Shown here piece after piece: positions 1 through 6,292 of a stretch of DNA of 9,339 nucleotides. The stretch comes from an uncultured bacterium. Its GTDB lineage: Bacteria > Planctomycetota > UBA1135 > GCA-002686595. Position 1 is the first letter of the stretch. Every line of letters starts with the position of its first letter. The notes below the pieces were generated by a model. It was not told the origin of the DNA. It saw nothing but the letters and a program-made list of their open reading frames with translations, and did not search any database. The position numbers and the translations under genes were made by a program. The stretch lies in assembly GCA_913058555.1 (NCBI GenBank), contig CAJXRJ010000259.1, positions 1 to 9,339 on the forward strand. The letters are read 5' to 3'.

Positions 1-35
1 AGTCTCGTGGGCTCGGAGATGTGTATAAGAGACAG
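1..35 (+). other. Nextera transposase adapter (sequencing artefact)
   Basis: Positions 2-35 match the Illumina Nextera read-2 transposase adapter, and 17-35 are the 19-base Tn5 mosaic end (AGATGTGTATAAGAGACAG). Base 1 could be the last base of an index. This is library DNA that was not trimmed before assembly. It is open in the frame of the following gene and supplies a false GTG start at 7, which yields the well-known contaminant peptide MCIRDS. Genomic sequence begins at about 36. Any protein model starting before 37 is wrong at its N-terminus. Confidence 0.97.
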
Positions 36-702
36 CCTCATGGAGCGCGACCCCGAGAACAAGCTCCTGGCGCGCATGGCGCGGTTGCGTCTCCCCGCGG
101 AGTTCGTGCGTGACAATGCCCTCCGAATTGCCGGCCTCCTGGACCTGCGCGTCGGGGGGCCGAGCGTGTACCCCGCCCAGCCCGCTGGTCTTTGGCGAGA
201 GGTCAGCCATTTCGGCTATCCGAAGGCCTTCACCGCCCAGGCCTATTACCCGAGCAAGGGCGAAGGTCTTCGGCGCCGCAGCCTCTACACCTTTTGGAAG
301 CGCACGAGCCCGCCCCCGTCCCTCGCGGCCTTCGACGCCCCGACCCGTGAGGTGTGCGCCGTGGAACGGTCCGTGACAAACACGCCCCTGCAAGCGCTCG
401 TCCTGCTGAACGACCCCGAATACGTCGGAGCCGCGCGGGCCCTGGCCGCCCTTGTTCTGAAGGAGGGCGGCAAGAGCGCCCACGAACGGGTGCGGTTCAT
501 GTTCCGCCGTGCGACCGCTCGCTTCCCCGAGCCCGCGGAGGTGGCGGTGCTGCTCCAGCACCAAAGCGCCGCGGCGGCGCGCTACGGCGCGGACTCGGAC
601 GCCGTTCAGCACGCCGTGGGATGGAACGACCCTGAGTTAGCCGCCTGGTCCTCGGTGGCTGCCGTCGTCCTCAACCTCGATGAGACCATCACGCGGCCCT
701 AG
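36..702 (+). CDS. PSD1-type DUF1549/DUF1553 protein, C-terminal fragment
   Basis: This is the 3' end of a gene whose start lies outside the window; the genuine frame opens at CTC 37-39, directly after the adapter, and ends at TAG 700-702. About 221 residues of the DUF1553 (PSD1) domain are present. Signature stretches are DPENKLLARM near the start, VRDNALRIAGLL, GGPSVYPAQPAGLW, RRSLYTFWKRT (nt 274-306), TNTPLQALVLLNDP (nt 376-417) and the typical terminal VVLNLDETITRP (nt 664-699). Complete family members are usually much longer, with an N-terminal cytochrome-c-like region and DUF1549, both missing here. These proteins are typically exported in planctomycetes and have been linked by gene context to polysaccharide or sulfated polymer use, but the reaction is unproven. 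The next gene starts 15 bases downstream, so the two are probably co-transcribed. The family call is secure; the function is not. Confidence 0.93.
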
Positions 703-705
703 GCC

Positions 706-709
706 AGGA
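706..709 (+). promoter_or_regulatory. Ribosome binding site for the DUF1501 gene
   Basis: AGGA lies 8 bases before the ATG at 718, in the short gap after the PSD1-type stop codon. It supports this start and translation from a shared mRNA. Confidence 0.5.
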
Positions 710-717
710 TCCCGAGC

Positions 718-2181
718 ATGGACCCGATCACCGAGCACCACCGTTCCTTCACACGCAGACAACTTCTCGGCGGAGCAGGCACGGCGTTAGGCACCGCGGC
801 CTTGGCATCACTGCTCAGTCCGGCGGCCTTCGGGCGACGCGGCGAAGGAGTGCCAACTGCGGAGAACCAAGGGCTGCCTGGCCTGCCGCACTTCGCGCCG
901 CGGGCGAAGCGCGCGATCTACCTCTTCCAGTCAGGGGGCCCAAGCCACATCGATCTCTGGGACCACAAGCCCCACTGGGACAAGCTCCACGGCCAACCCC
1001 TCCCGCCCTCCATCATGGGCACCCAGCGCGTCACGGGGATGACCTCGGGACAGAAGCAGTTCCTGGCGAACCGTCCGATCAAGCCCTTCCGCCAGCACGG
1101 AGAATGCGGCCGCTGGGTCAGCGATCTGCTTCCCCACACCGCACGCATCGTCGACGACCTCGCCGTGGTGAAGGCCGTGAACACCGAGGCGATCAATCAC
1201 GATCCGGGCATCACGTTCATCAACACGGGGGACCAGCAAGTGGGCAAGGCCTCCCTGGGGGCATGGCTCAGCTACGGCCTTGGCTCGGAGAATCAGGACC
1301 TGCCGGCCTACATGGTCCTCATCAGCCAGGGGAACGGAAAGAACCCCGGCCAGCCGATCTTCTCCCGCCTGTGGGGCTCGGGGTACCTGCCGAGCCAGCA
1401 CCAGGGTGTGCGCCTGCGGTCCGGCCGCAATCCGGTCCTGCACCTCGGGAACCCGGCGGGCGTAGACCGGGGCCTGAGGCGGGACCAACTCGACGCCCTC
1501 AAGGCGCTCAACGGCCGCAGGGCCGAAGCCACTGGCGATCCGGAGATCGAAGCCCGCATCGCCCAGTACGAGATGGCCTACCGCATGCAGACGTCGGTGC
1601 CCAAGCTCGCGGACTTCTCGGACGAGCCCGATGAGACCTTCGAGCTCTACGGCGAGGACGCGCGCAGGCCCGGCACCTACGCGGCCCATTGCCTGCTGGC
1701 CCGCCGCATGATGGAGCGCGGCGTGCGTTTCGTGCAGCTTTTCCACCGCGGCTGGGACCAGCACGGCTCGCTCATCCCAGACCTCACCGCCCAGTGCAAG
1801 GACACCGACCAGGCGAGCGCGGCGCTCGTCACCGATTTGAAACGGCGCGGCCTACTGGATGACACCCTCGTCGTCTGGGGCGGCGAGTTCGGTCGAACGG
1901 CCTACAGCCAGGGCCGGCTCAACTCCGGCCGCGACCACCACGGCCGCTGCTTCACCACTTGGCTCGCCGGCGGCGGCGTCCAAGGGGGCATCGAGCACGG
2001 TGTCACGGACGACTTCTGCTACAACGTCCTCGACGGTGGCGTCCACGTACGCGACCTCAACGCCACGATCCTGCACCTGCTCGGCATCGACCATCAGCGC
2101 CTGAACTACAAGTTCCAAGGCCTCTCCCAGCGCCTCACTGGAGTCGAGCCGGCGCGGGTGGTGAAAGAGATCCTCGGGTAG
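718..2181 (+). CDS. DUF1501 protein, Tat-exported
   Basis: Full-length DUF1501 protein of 487 residues, a usual size for the family, which belongs to the alkaline phosphatase/sulfatase-like superfamily. Residues 12-18 (TRRQLLG) are a twin-arginine motif, followed by an Ala/Gly/Leu-rich stretch to about residue 38, so it is predicted to leave the cytoplasm folded through Tat. Family landmarks run in order: YLFQSGGPSHIDLWD (68-82), DLPAYMVL (194-201), FHRGWDQHGS (342-351), VVWGGEFGRT (385-394), GRDHHGRCFTTWLAGGG (404-420) and the C-terminal DLNATILHLLGID (446-458). The ATG at 718 is supported by an AGGA upstream and by the short distance to the twin Arg. It follows the PSD1-type gene by 15 bases, the standard planctomycete arrangement, which suggests the two act together outside the cytoplasm. 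No substrate or enzyme activity can be read from the sequence. The gene looks intact, with no frameshift. Confidence 0.95.
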   Translation: MDPITEHHRSFTRRQLLGGAGTALGTAALASLLSPAAFGRRGEGVPTAENQGLPGLPHFAPRAKRAIYLFQSGGPSHIDLWDHKPHWDKLHGQPLPPSIMGTQRVTGMTSGQKQFLANRPIKPFRQHGECGRWVSDLLPHTARIVDDLAVVKAVNTEAINHDPGITFINTGDQQVGKASLGAWLSYGLGSENQDLPAYMVLISQGNGKNPGQPIFSRLWGSGYLPSQHQGVRLRSGRNPVLHLGNPAGVDRGLRRDQLDALKALNGRRAEATGDPEIEARIAQYEMAYRMQTSVPKLADFSDEPDETFELYGEDARRPGTYAAHCLLARRMMERGVRFVQLFHRGWDQHGSLIPDLTAQCKDTDQASAALVTDLKRRGLLDDTLVVWGGEFGRTAYSQGRLNSGRDHHGRCFTTWLAGGGVQGGIEHGVTDDFCYNVLDGGVHVRDLNATILHLLGIDHQRLNYKFQGLSQRLTGVEPARVVKEILG

Positions 2182-2560
2182 CACCAATGCCGGTGCTGAC
2201 CATGCGACGGACCTTGTCTCCGGCGCGCCCTGAGGGGACCTCGCCGAGCCAGCGCCCCGTGGCAGGGGCTCCCCGTGTGCGGCACGGAATGCAGGCGTGT
2301 CCGGGGCACGCGGTCGGGGCCATCGATTGGAAGAACGGGACCGCGCCAACGGGAAACTACCAAGGCAATGCGACCCCCCGCCAAATTCGGCAGTTGGTGG
2401 TAGCCTTCAATGAGAGACGTGACTGGCTCAGCTCACCCTCACTTGCCATGGCCTACCTCGCTGCAACACCTCCCGCTCCATGGGCCGACCCGTCGGATCT
2501 CTGATCCGTCGCCCGTAACGTCTCGATGCAGCAGCCAGCCAGCTACCACACCTGCTTCCC
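2182..2560. other. Intergenic gap with no supported gene
   Basis: 379 bases separate the DUF1501 stop from the EF-G paralogue start. A frame from ATG 2187 to TGA 2502-2504 could encode 105 residues, but its Pro/Arg/Ser-rich product resembles nothing I know and there is no Shine-Dalgarno, so I do not call it. The 3' half is less GC-rich than the flanking genes and contains the stem-loop at 2494-2508. There is no tRNA fold, repeat array or clear sigma-70 promoter. Because the downstream gene belongs to a different functional class, this gap probably holds the end of one transcription unit and the promoter of the next; that is inferred from layout only. Confidence 0.5.
2494..2508. repeat. Small stem-loop, possible transcription end signal
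   Basis: CGGATC-TCT-GATCCG forms a 6-base-pair perfect stem with a 3-base loop. After a T-T mismatch it can extend by two pairs (2491-2492 with 2510-2511), then by GGG (2482-2484) with CCC (2512-2514) across an asymmetric internal loop. No T-run follows, so it is not a standard intrinsic terminator. Its place between two likely transcription units is the only support for a role. Confidence 0.25.
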
Positions 2561-4630
2561 ATGAGAGATGTTCAAGTCACCCACACTCGGAACTTCGCCA
2601 TCATTGGGCACGCCGGAGACGGCAAAACGTCCCTCGGCGAGGCCATCCTGCACCGCGCCGGAGCGACCGCACGACTGGGCCGAGTGGACGACGGTAGTTC
2701 GGTGCTCAACTACCTGCCCGAGGAGCGAGACGGTCATCACACGGCCTCGATCACGTCACACGTTTACGCGTTCGATTGGCACGACCATCACATGACCCTC
2801 GTCGACACCCCGGGCGACCCCAACTTCGCCGGTGACGGTGAAGTGGCATTGCAGGCGCTCGATGCCGTCATTCTCATCATCGACGGTGTCGAGGGCGTGA
2901 AGTCCGGCACCCAGCACATGCTCAACGTCGCGCGGGACAACGGGCTGCCCGTACTCGGTTTTGTCAACGGTCTCGACCGCGACCGTGCGGACCTGGACCT
3001 TGCCGTGGCTTCCCTGGCCGAGTTGGAAACACGTCCCGTGTTGCTCGACACTCCGATCGGCGAGGAAGGGGCGCCCGTTGGAGTGCTCGACATCCTCCAC
3101 GGAAAGGTCATCCTCGCCGACGGGACAGAGTCAGAGGTCAGCGATGACTTGATGAGTCAGTACAAGGTCCTGCGGGAGCAGCTCGTCGAGGCGGTGGCAG
3201 AGACCAACCTCGACTTGATCAACACCTATCTGGAGACCGGGACCTTGTCCAATGATCAAGTGATCGACGGATTGGCGGAGGGCACCCGCACGGGCGTGCT
3301 GCTACCCGTACTTTGCGGCTCGGCGATTGCCGAGGTGGGCGTCGACGTCGTCCTGCAAGAGGTGGCCGAGCTCCTGCCGTCCCCCCAGGACCGCGGCGCC
3401 TGGAAATGCACCACCGTCGGCGAGGAGTCCGAGACCGTCGCCGAACCGAACGCCGACGCGCAACTCTCCGCCGTCATCTTCAAGACCGTGATTGATCGTT
3501 ACGCGGGCGCGCTATCCGTTCTGCGGATCGTCTCAGGAACCCTCGAGCACGACTCCTCGGTGCTGAACGCGAGCAACCAGAAGAAGACGCGCGTTGGCAA
3601 GATGTTCCTGCTGCGGGGCGAAGAACACGTAGATGTGGACAGCGCGGGCCCCGGCGACATCGTCGCGGTCGCCAAGCTCAAGGACGTCCACACAGGCGAC
3701 GTCTTGACGAGCGAGAAGGCGGGCATTCACTTGCAAGAGCCCAAGAGGCCTGAGGGTGTGATCTCCTACGCCGTGGAGGCGACCCACAAGAAAGACGACG
3801 AGAAGGTCTTCGCAGCCCTAGCGCGCCTCGCCGACGAGGACCCCTCATTGCACCTGGGCCGCGACCCTATGACGGGTGAGTTCTTGATCACAGGGATGGG
3901 CGAGCTGCACATCCGCACGACGGCGCAGAAACTCGAGCGGATGTTCAACGTTCAGATGACCCTCAAGACGCCGAAGATTCCGTACCGGGAGACAGTATCC
4001 AGGCGTGTGGAGAAGGTTGAGGGCAAGCTCAAGAAGCAGACCGGTGGCGCCGGGATGTTCGGTCAATGCGTGGTGAACCTCGAGCCTGCGGAGCGCGGGG
4101 AGGGCCTCGTGTTCGACGACAGGATCACGGGCGGCTCCATCCCACGGAACCTGATCCCCGCCGTCGAGAAGGGCATGGCCGAGGCCTGCCTGGCCGGCCC
4201 GCTCGGGGGATTCCCCGTCGTCGATGTCCGAGTCGAATGCGTGGACGGGAAGTACCACTCGGTGGACTCGAACGAGATGGCCTTCAAACTCGCAGGCTCC
4301 TTCGCGGTCAAGGCTGCCCTCGCCAAAGCAAAGCCGGTCCTCCTCGAGCCCCACATGCACGTCCAGATCATCATCCCGGACAACCGTGTGGGTGACATCA
4401 TGGGCGACCTCGCGTCGCGCCGTGGCACGGTGCTAACAACGGACAATCAAGGCCACAGAGCCGTCGTCATAGCGACCGTCCCCATGGCGGAAATGCTCGA
4501 GTACGCGCCGACGCTATCGGCCTTGACCGGCGGTGAGGGCGAGTTCCATATGCGGCCTTCTCACTACGAGGAGATGAACGGGAAGCTGGCGGAGCAGGTG
4601 CTGGCGGACGCCCACGTGGCGGGTGGATGA
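2561..4630 (+). CDS. Elongation factor G paralogue (EF-G-like GTPase)
   Basis: A 689-residue translational GTPase covering EF-G from end to end, close to the normal length of about 690-700. The P-loop is GHAGDGKTS (16-24). Switch II is VDTPGDPNF (81-89), with Asp86 where canonical EF-G has the catalytic His of DTPGH. The NKxD motif reads NGLD (136-139), lacking the Lys, and switch I (51-65) departs from the RGITI pattern. The third guanine-binding motif, CGSA (252-255), is kept. GMGELHI (445-451) marks domain III and YRETVS (475-480) the start of domain IV. Tip loop I is QTGGAGMFGQCV (493-504) instead of the usual GQYG form; tip loop II, YHSVDS (565-570), keeps its His. Domain V includes LLEPHMHVQI (594-603) and GDLASRRG (615-622). 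These changes suit an EF-G II or spdEFG-like paralogue rather than housekeeping FusA. An in-frame TAA at 2516 makes ATG 2561 the first normal start; there is no clear Shine-Dalgarno. Automatic pipelines may label it fusA. Confidence 0.93.
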   Translation: MRDVQVTHTRNFAIIGHAGDGKTSLGEAILHRAGATARLGRVDDGSSVLNYLPEERDGHHTASITSHVYAFDWHDHHMTLVDTPGDPNFAGDGEVALQALDAVILIIDGVEGVKSGTQHMLNVARDNGLPVLGFVNGLDRDRADLDLAVASLAELETRPVLLDTPIGEEGAPVGVLDILHGKVILADGTESEVSDDLMSQYKVLREQLVEAVAETNLDLINTYLETGTLSNDQVIDGLAEGTRTGVLLPVLCGSAIAEVGVDVVLQEVAELLPSPQDRGAWKCTTVGEESETVAEPNADAQLSAVIFKTVIDRYAGALSVLRIVSGTLEHDSSVLNASNQKKTRVGKMFLLRGEEHVDVDSAGPGDIVAVAKLKDVHTGDVLTSEKAGIHLQEPKRPEGVISYAVEATHKKDDEKVFAALARLADEDPSLHLGRDPMTGEFLITGMGELHIRTTAQKLERMFNVQMTLKTPKIPYRETVSRRVEKVEGKLKKQTGGAGMFGQCVVNLEPAERGEGLVFDDRITGGSIPRNLIPAVEKGMAEACLAGPLGGFPVVDVRVECVDGKYHSVDSNEMAFKLAGSFAVKAALAKAKPVLLEPHMHVQIIIPDNRVGDIMGDLASRRGTVLTTDNQGHRAVVIATVPMAEMLEYAPTLSALTGGEGEFHMRPSHYEEMNGKLAEQVLADAHVAGG

Positions 4631-4673
4631 CAGCGTCGGCTCCGATCTTCACGATACTGCTATCATCGAGCCA

Positions 4674-6029
4674 ATGGGATCCTTCCAAGCTTTCGCTGCG
4701 TGCTTGCTCATGTCCATCCCGTTCGGCTTCGAGAGCATGCCCGCGCAGAGCGCGCTCTCGGGAAAGCTGAGGACGGAGCACTTCGTGATTCGGTATCGCC
4801 CGGGCTCGCGCGCCGGGGCTTCTGTCGATCGAACCGCGCACCTCGCGGAGCTCGAATACGCCGAGATCGTGGCGAAGCTAGAGCTCGCAGGCAGAGTCGC
4901 TGACGACAAGCCCTTCGAACTCTACCTGTACGACGACCTCCCGGAGCTGGCCGCGATCACCGGCGTCCGGGGCACGGGCGGCTACTCATCCGGCCGTGAA
5001 AGTCACGTCCCATGGGACAACGACCAAACGCGCAAGCACGAACTCGTTCACATCGTCGTTGCCGCGATGGACCGGACCGGGAAAGAGAAGCGCAACATTT
5101 TCTTCGCGGAGGGCCTTGCCAATTCGGCCCTGGGGTTCGTGCACGGCGTCCCCGTCCATGCGGTCGCTGCGTACGAGCTCCAGCGCAAAACCCTGCCGAA
5201 GCTAGAGTCGCTCACCTCGCACCCCGACTTCTATCGCTTCCTGAAGGAGAATCCCGGCCTCAATGCCTACGACGTCGGGGGAAGCTACTTCCTCTACCTC
5301 CTCGAGTCCCATCCGCCAAGCAAGGTCATGGACTACTACCATGGCCTTGATATTCAGACCGCCTTGGGTGTTTCGCTCGAGGAGGCCGAGGCCGGCTGGC
5401 ACGCTCGACTGACAGCCTTCCCGATGCGGCCCGCGCTTCGCACGCTGTTGAGCCAGCGACGGGGCGATGGCGGTGCATTCACCAAACGGAAGCGGTTCGT
5501 TCCCCAGGAACTACCGGCGGATGTTCTGGGCGAGGCTGACTCATGGACATCTGTGATCAGCGCGGGCGAGCCAATCGACGAAGTCAGCACCTGGACCATT
5601 GGGAAGGACCTCGTCACCGGAAAGAACCCGAGCGGTGGGGATTGGTCACATGTCGAAGTACCCGGCGATGCCCATGGCGATTGCGTCATCAGAATCCGCG
5701 CCAAGGCGGGGCCCGAATGCTGGGGCCTCAAAGTGCGGTACGGTCCCGGTTGCGAAGCGATCCTCCTGGGGCAAGGTGCATTCATCTACACGCCCAAGGG
5801 CGGTGTCGCCCACACCGACTCCATCCGACTCGCGCCAGGTCGCCACATCGACATCGCGCTGCGAGTGCGCAATGGCCACGCCGAGATGTACGTCCAGGGC
5901 AACCTCCTCCTCGAAGCAGACCTTAAACTCGAGCCATCGAGGATCGGCTTCGGCCTCGTCGGCGGAACCGCCACGATCAAGGGCTTCGCCTTCCGGGACT
6001 TGACCTCAGAGAAGGGCCCCAAGAAGTAA
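4674..6029 (+). CDS. Predicted exported gluzincin metallopeptidase with C-terminal beta-sandwich domain
   Basis: 451 residues from ATG 4674. A hydrophobic N-terminus (about residues 4-19) suggests export, although it lacks the usual basic residues. The peptidase-MA-like region starts at TEHFVIRYRP (34-43). HELVH (122-126) is a zinc-binding HExxH motif with Glu123 as the catalytic residue, and Glu146 in FAEGLAN is the likely third ligand, the gluzincin arrangement. GGSYFLYLLES (202-212) and LGVSLEEAEAGWHARL (231-246) are the helical segments that normally follow in this family. Residues about 307-444 are beta-rich and resemble the concanavalin-like fold of DUF1080/LamG domains (RVRNGHAEMYVQGNLLLEAD, then FGLVGGTATIKGFAFRDL), probably a binding module. 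The product probably cuts or binds proteins or glycoproteins outside the cytoplasm; the substrate is unknown. A GTG at 4623 would add 17 acidic residues and overlap the EF-G stop by 8 bases. I prefer the ATG because it places the hydrophobic segment at the N-terminus. Neither start has a good Shine-Dalgarno. Confidence 0.85.
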   Translation: MGSFQAFAACLLMSIPFGFESMPAQSALSGKLRTEHFVIRYRPGSRAGASVDRTAHLAELEYAEIVAKLELAGRVADDKPFELYLYDDLPELAAITGVRGTGGYSSGRESHVPWDNDQTRKHELVHIVVAAMDRTGKEKRNIFFAEGLANSALGFVHGVPVHAVAAYELQRKTLPKLESLTSHPDFYRFLKENPGLNAYDVGGSYFLYLLESHPPSKVMDYYHGLDIQTALGVSLEEAEAGWHARLTAFPMRPALRTLLSQRRGDGGAFTKRKRFVPQELPADVLGEADSWTSVISAGEPIDEVSTWTIGKDLVTGKNPSGGDWSHVEVPGDAHGDCVIRIRAKAGPECWGLKVRYGPGCEAILLGQGAFIYTPKGGVAHTDSIRLAPGRHIDIALRVRNGHAEMYVQGNLLLEADLKLEPSRIGFGLVGGTATIKGFAFRDLTSEKGPKK

Positions 6030-6040
6030 GGCGGCGCCTG

Positions 6041-6076
6041 ATGGGCCTTTGGACGAGAGCAGAGTCCCGCCTATGA
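6041..6076 (+). CDS. Possible 11-codon leader ORF
   Basis: ATG 6041 opens an 11-codon frame (MGLWTRAESRL) ending at TGA 6074-6076. AAGG at 6028-6031, overlapping the stop of the peptidase gene, sits 9 bases upstream, a better ribosome site than most genes here have. Its stop overlaps the next possible start as ATGA (6073-6076), the usual form of translational coupling. It could carry ribosomes from the peptidase gene into the next frame, or it could be chance; a frame this short has no statistical support of its own. Confidence 0.15.
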   Translation: MGLWTRAESRL

Positions 6077-6291
6077 CCGACCACGCCGGTCTGGATGAGG
6101 CACTCACCTACCTGGAAAGCGAACTCCGCCCATGGGGTGCCCCACCCGTTCGGGACACTTCACCCATGGGAGAGCGCAAGGCCACCGACAACGGCTCGGC
6201 CGTATCCGCGCCATCACCCACGTCGTCCGCGCGGGCACGGTTCACGAACACTCCGTTACTCTGGAACGAGGGACGAGTAGGGCACGGCTGA
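6073..6291 (+). CDS. Small hypothetical protein or gene remnant
   Basis: A 72-codon frame from ATG 6073 to TGA 6289-6291, one base before the ATG of the propeller gene. An in-frame TTG at 6049 would add 8 residues. I do not recognise the product. The first 22 or so residues (MTDHAGLDEALTYLESELRP) look like an acidic amphipathic helix and use codons like the neighbouring genes. The remainder is Ser/Pro/Ala-rich and looks less protein-like. A different frame over about 6198-6290 reads GRIRAITHVVRAGTVHEHSV, which looks more like a folded protein, so this may be a frameshifted remnant rather than a working gene. In favour of a real gene are the tight fit between neighbours and possible coupling at both ends; against it are the short length, the lack of a recognised domain and the weak ribosome site. 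Confidence 0.3.
   Translation: MTDHAGLDEALTYLESELRPWGAPPVRDTSPMGERKATDNGSAVSAPSPTSSARARFTNTPLLWNEGRVGHG
6129..6170. repeat. Nested inverted repeat around CCCATGGG
   Basis: CCCATGGGGTG (6129-6139) pairs with CACCCATGGG (6161-6170) apart from one bulged G. Inside the loop, CCCG (6145-6148) pairs with CGGG (6151-6154) across TT. In RNA this would form a stable compound hairpin about 120 bases before the propeller gene start. It lies within the small ORF at 6073-6291. There is no T-tract, so a standard terminator is unlikely; control of readthrough, RNA processing or chance in GC-rich DNA all remain open. Confidence 0.4.
6279..6282 (+). promoter_or_regulatory. Ribosome binding site for the propeller gene
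   Basis: AGGG lies 10 bases before ATG 6293, with a second purine-rich element, GAGGGA, at about 6268-6273. An in-frame TAG at 6278-6280 rules out any start further upstream, so ATG 6293 is the first possible start. Confidence 0.45.
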
Positions 6292-6292
6292 C

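Noticed and set aside
1..35. Tn5 mosaic end as evidence of a natural transposon
   Set aside because: The 15 bases before the mosaic end match the Nextera read-2 adapter tail, so the source is library preparation and not a genomic Tn5 element.
931..1764. 277-codon frame on the minus strand
   Set aside because: It lies wholly opposite the well-supported DUF1501 gene, and its sequence is the expected antisense shadow in GC-rich codon usage.
2187..2504. 105-codon frame in the gap after the DUF1501 gene
   Set aside because: No ribosome site, no recognisable motif, and a Pro/Arg/Ser-rich composition typical of chance frames in GC-rich DNA. It could be revived by conservation in relatives.
2482..2514. 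Possible tRNA-like fold around the GGATCTCTGATCC stem
   Set aside because: No acceptor stem, T-loop or other tRNA consensus could be arranged around it.
2410..2697. Frame starting MRDV, like the EF-G paralogue N-terminus (ATGAGAGACGTGAC versus ATGAGAGATGTTCA)
   Set aside because: The similarity covers only about a dozen bases and the frame then runs out of phase through the EF-G gene as low-complexity Ser/Pro/Arg sequence. Treated as chance rather than a duplication.
3845..4360. 171-codon frame on the minus strand opposite the EF-G paralogue
   Set aside because: Antisense shadow of conserved EF-G domains III-IV, with no motif of its own.
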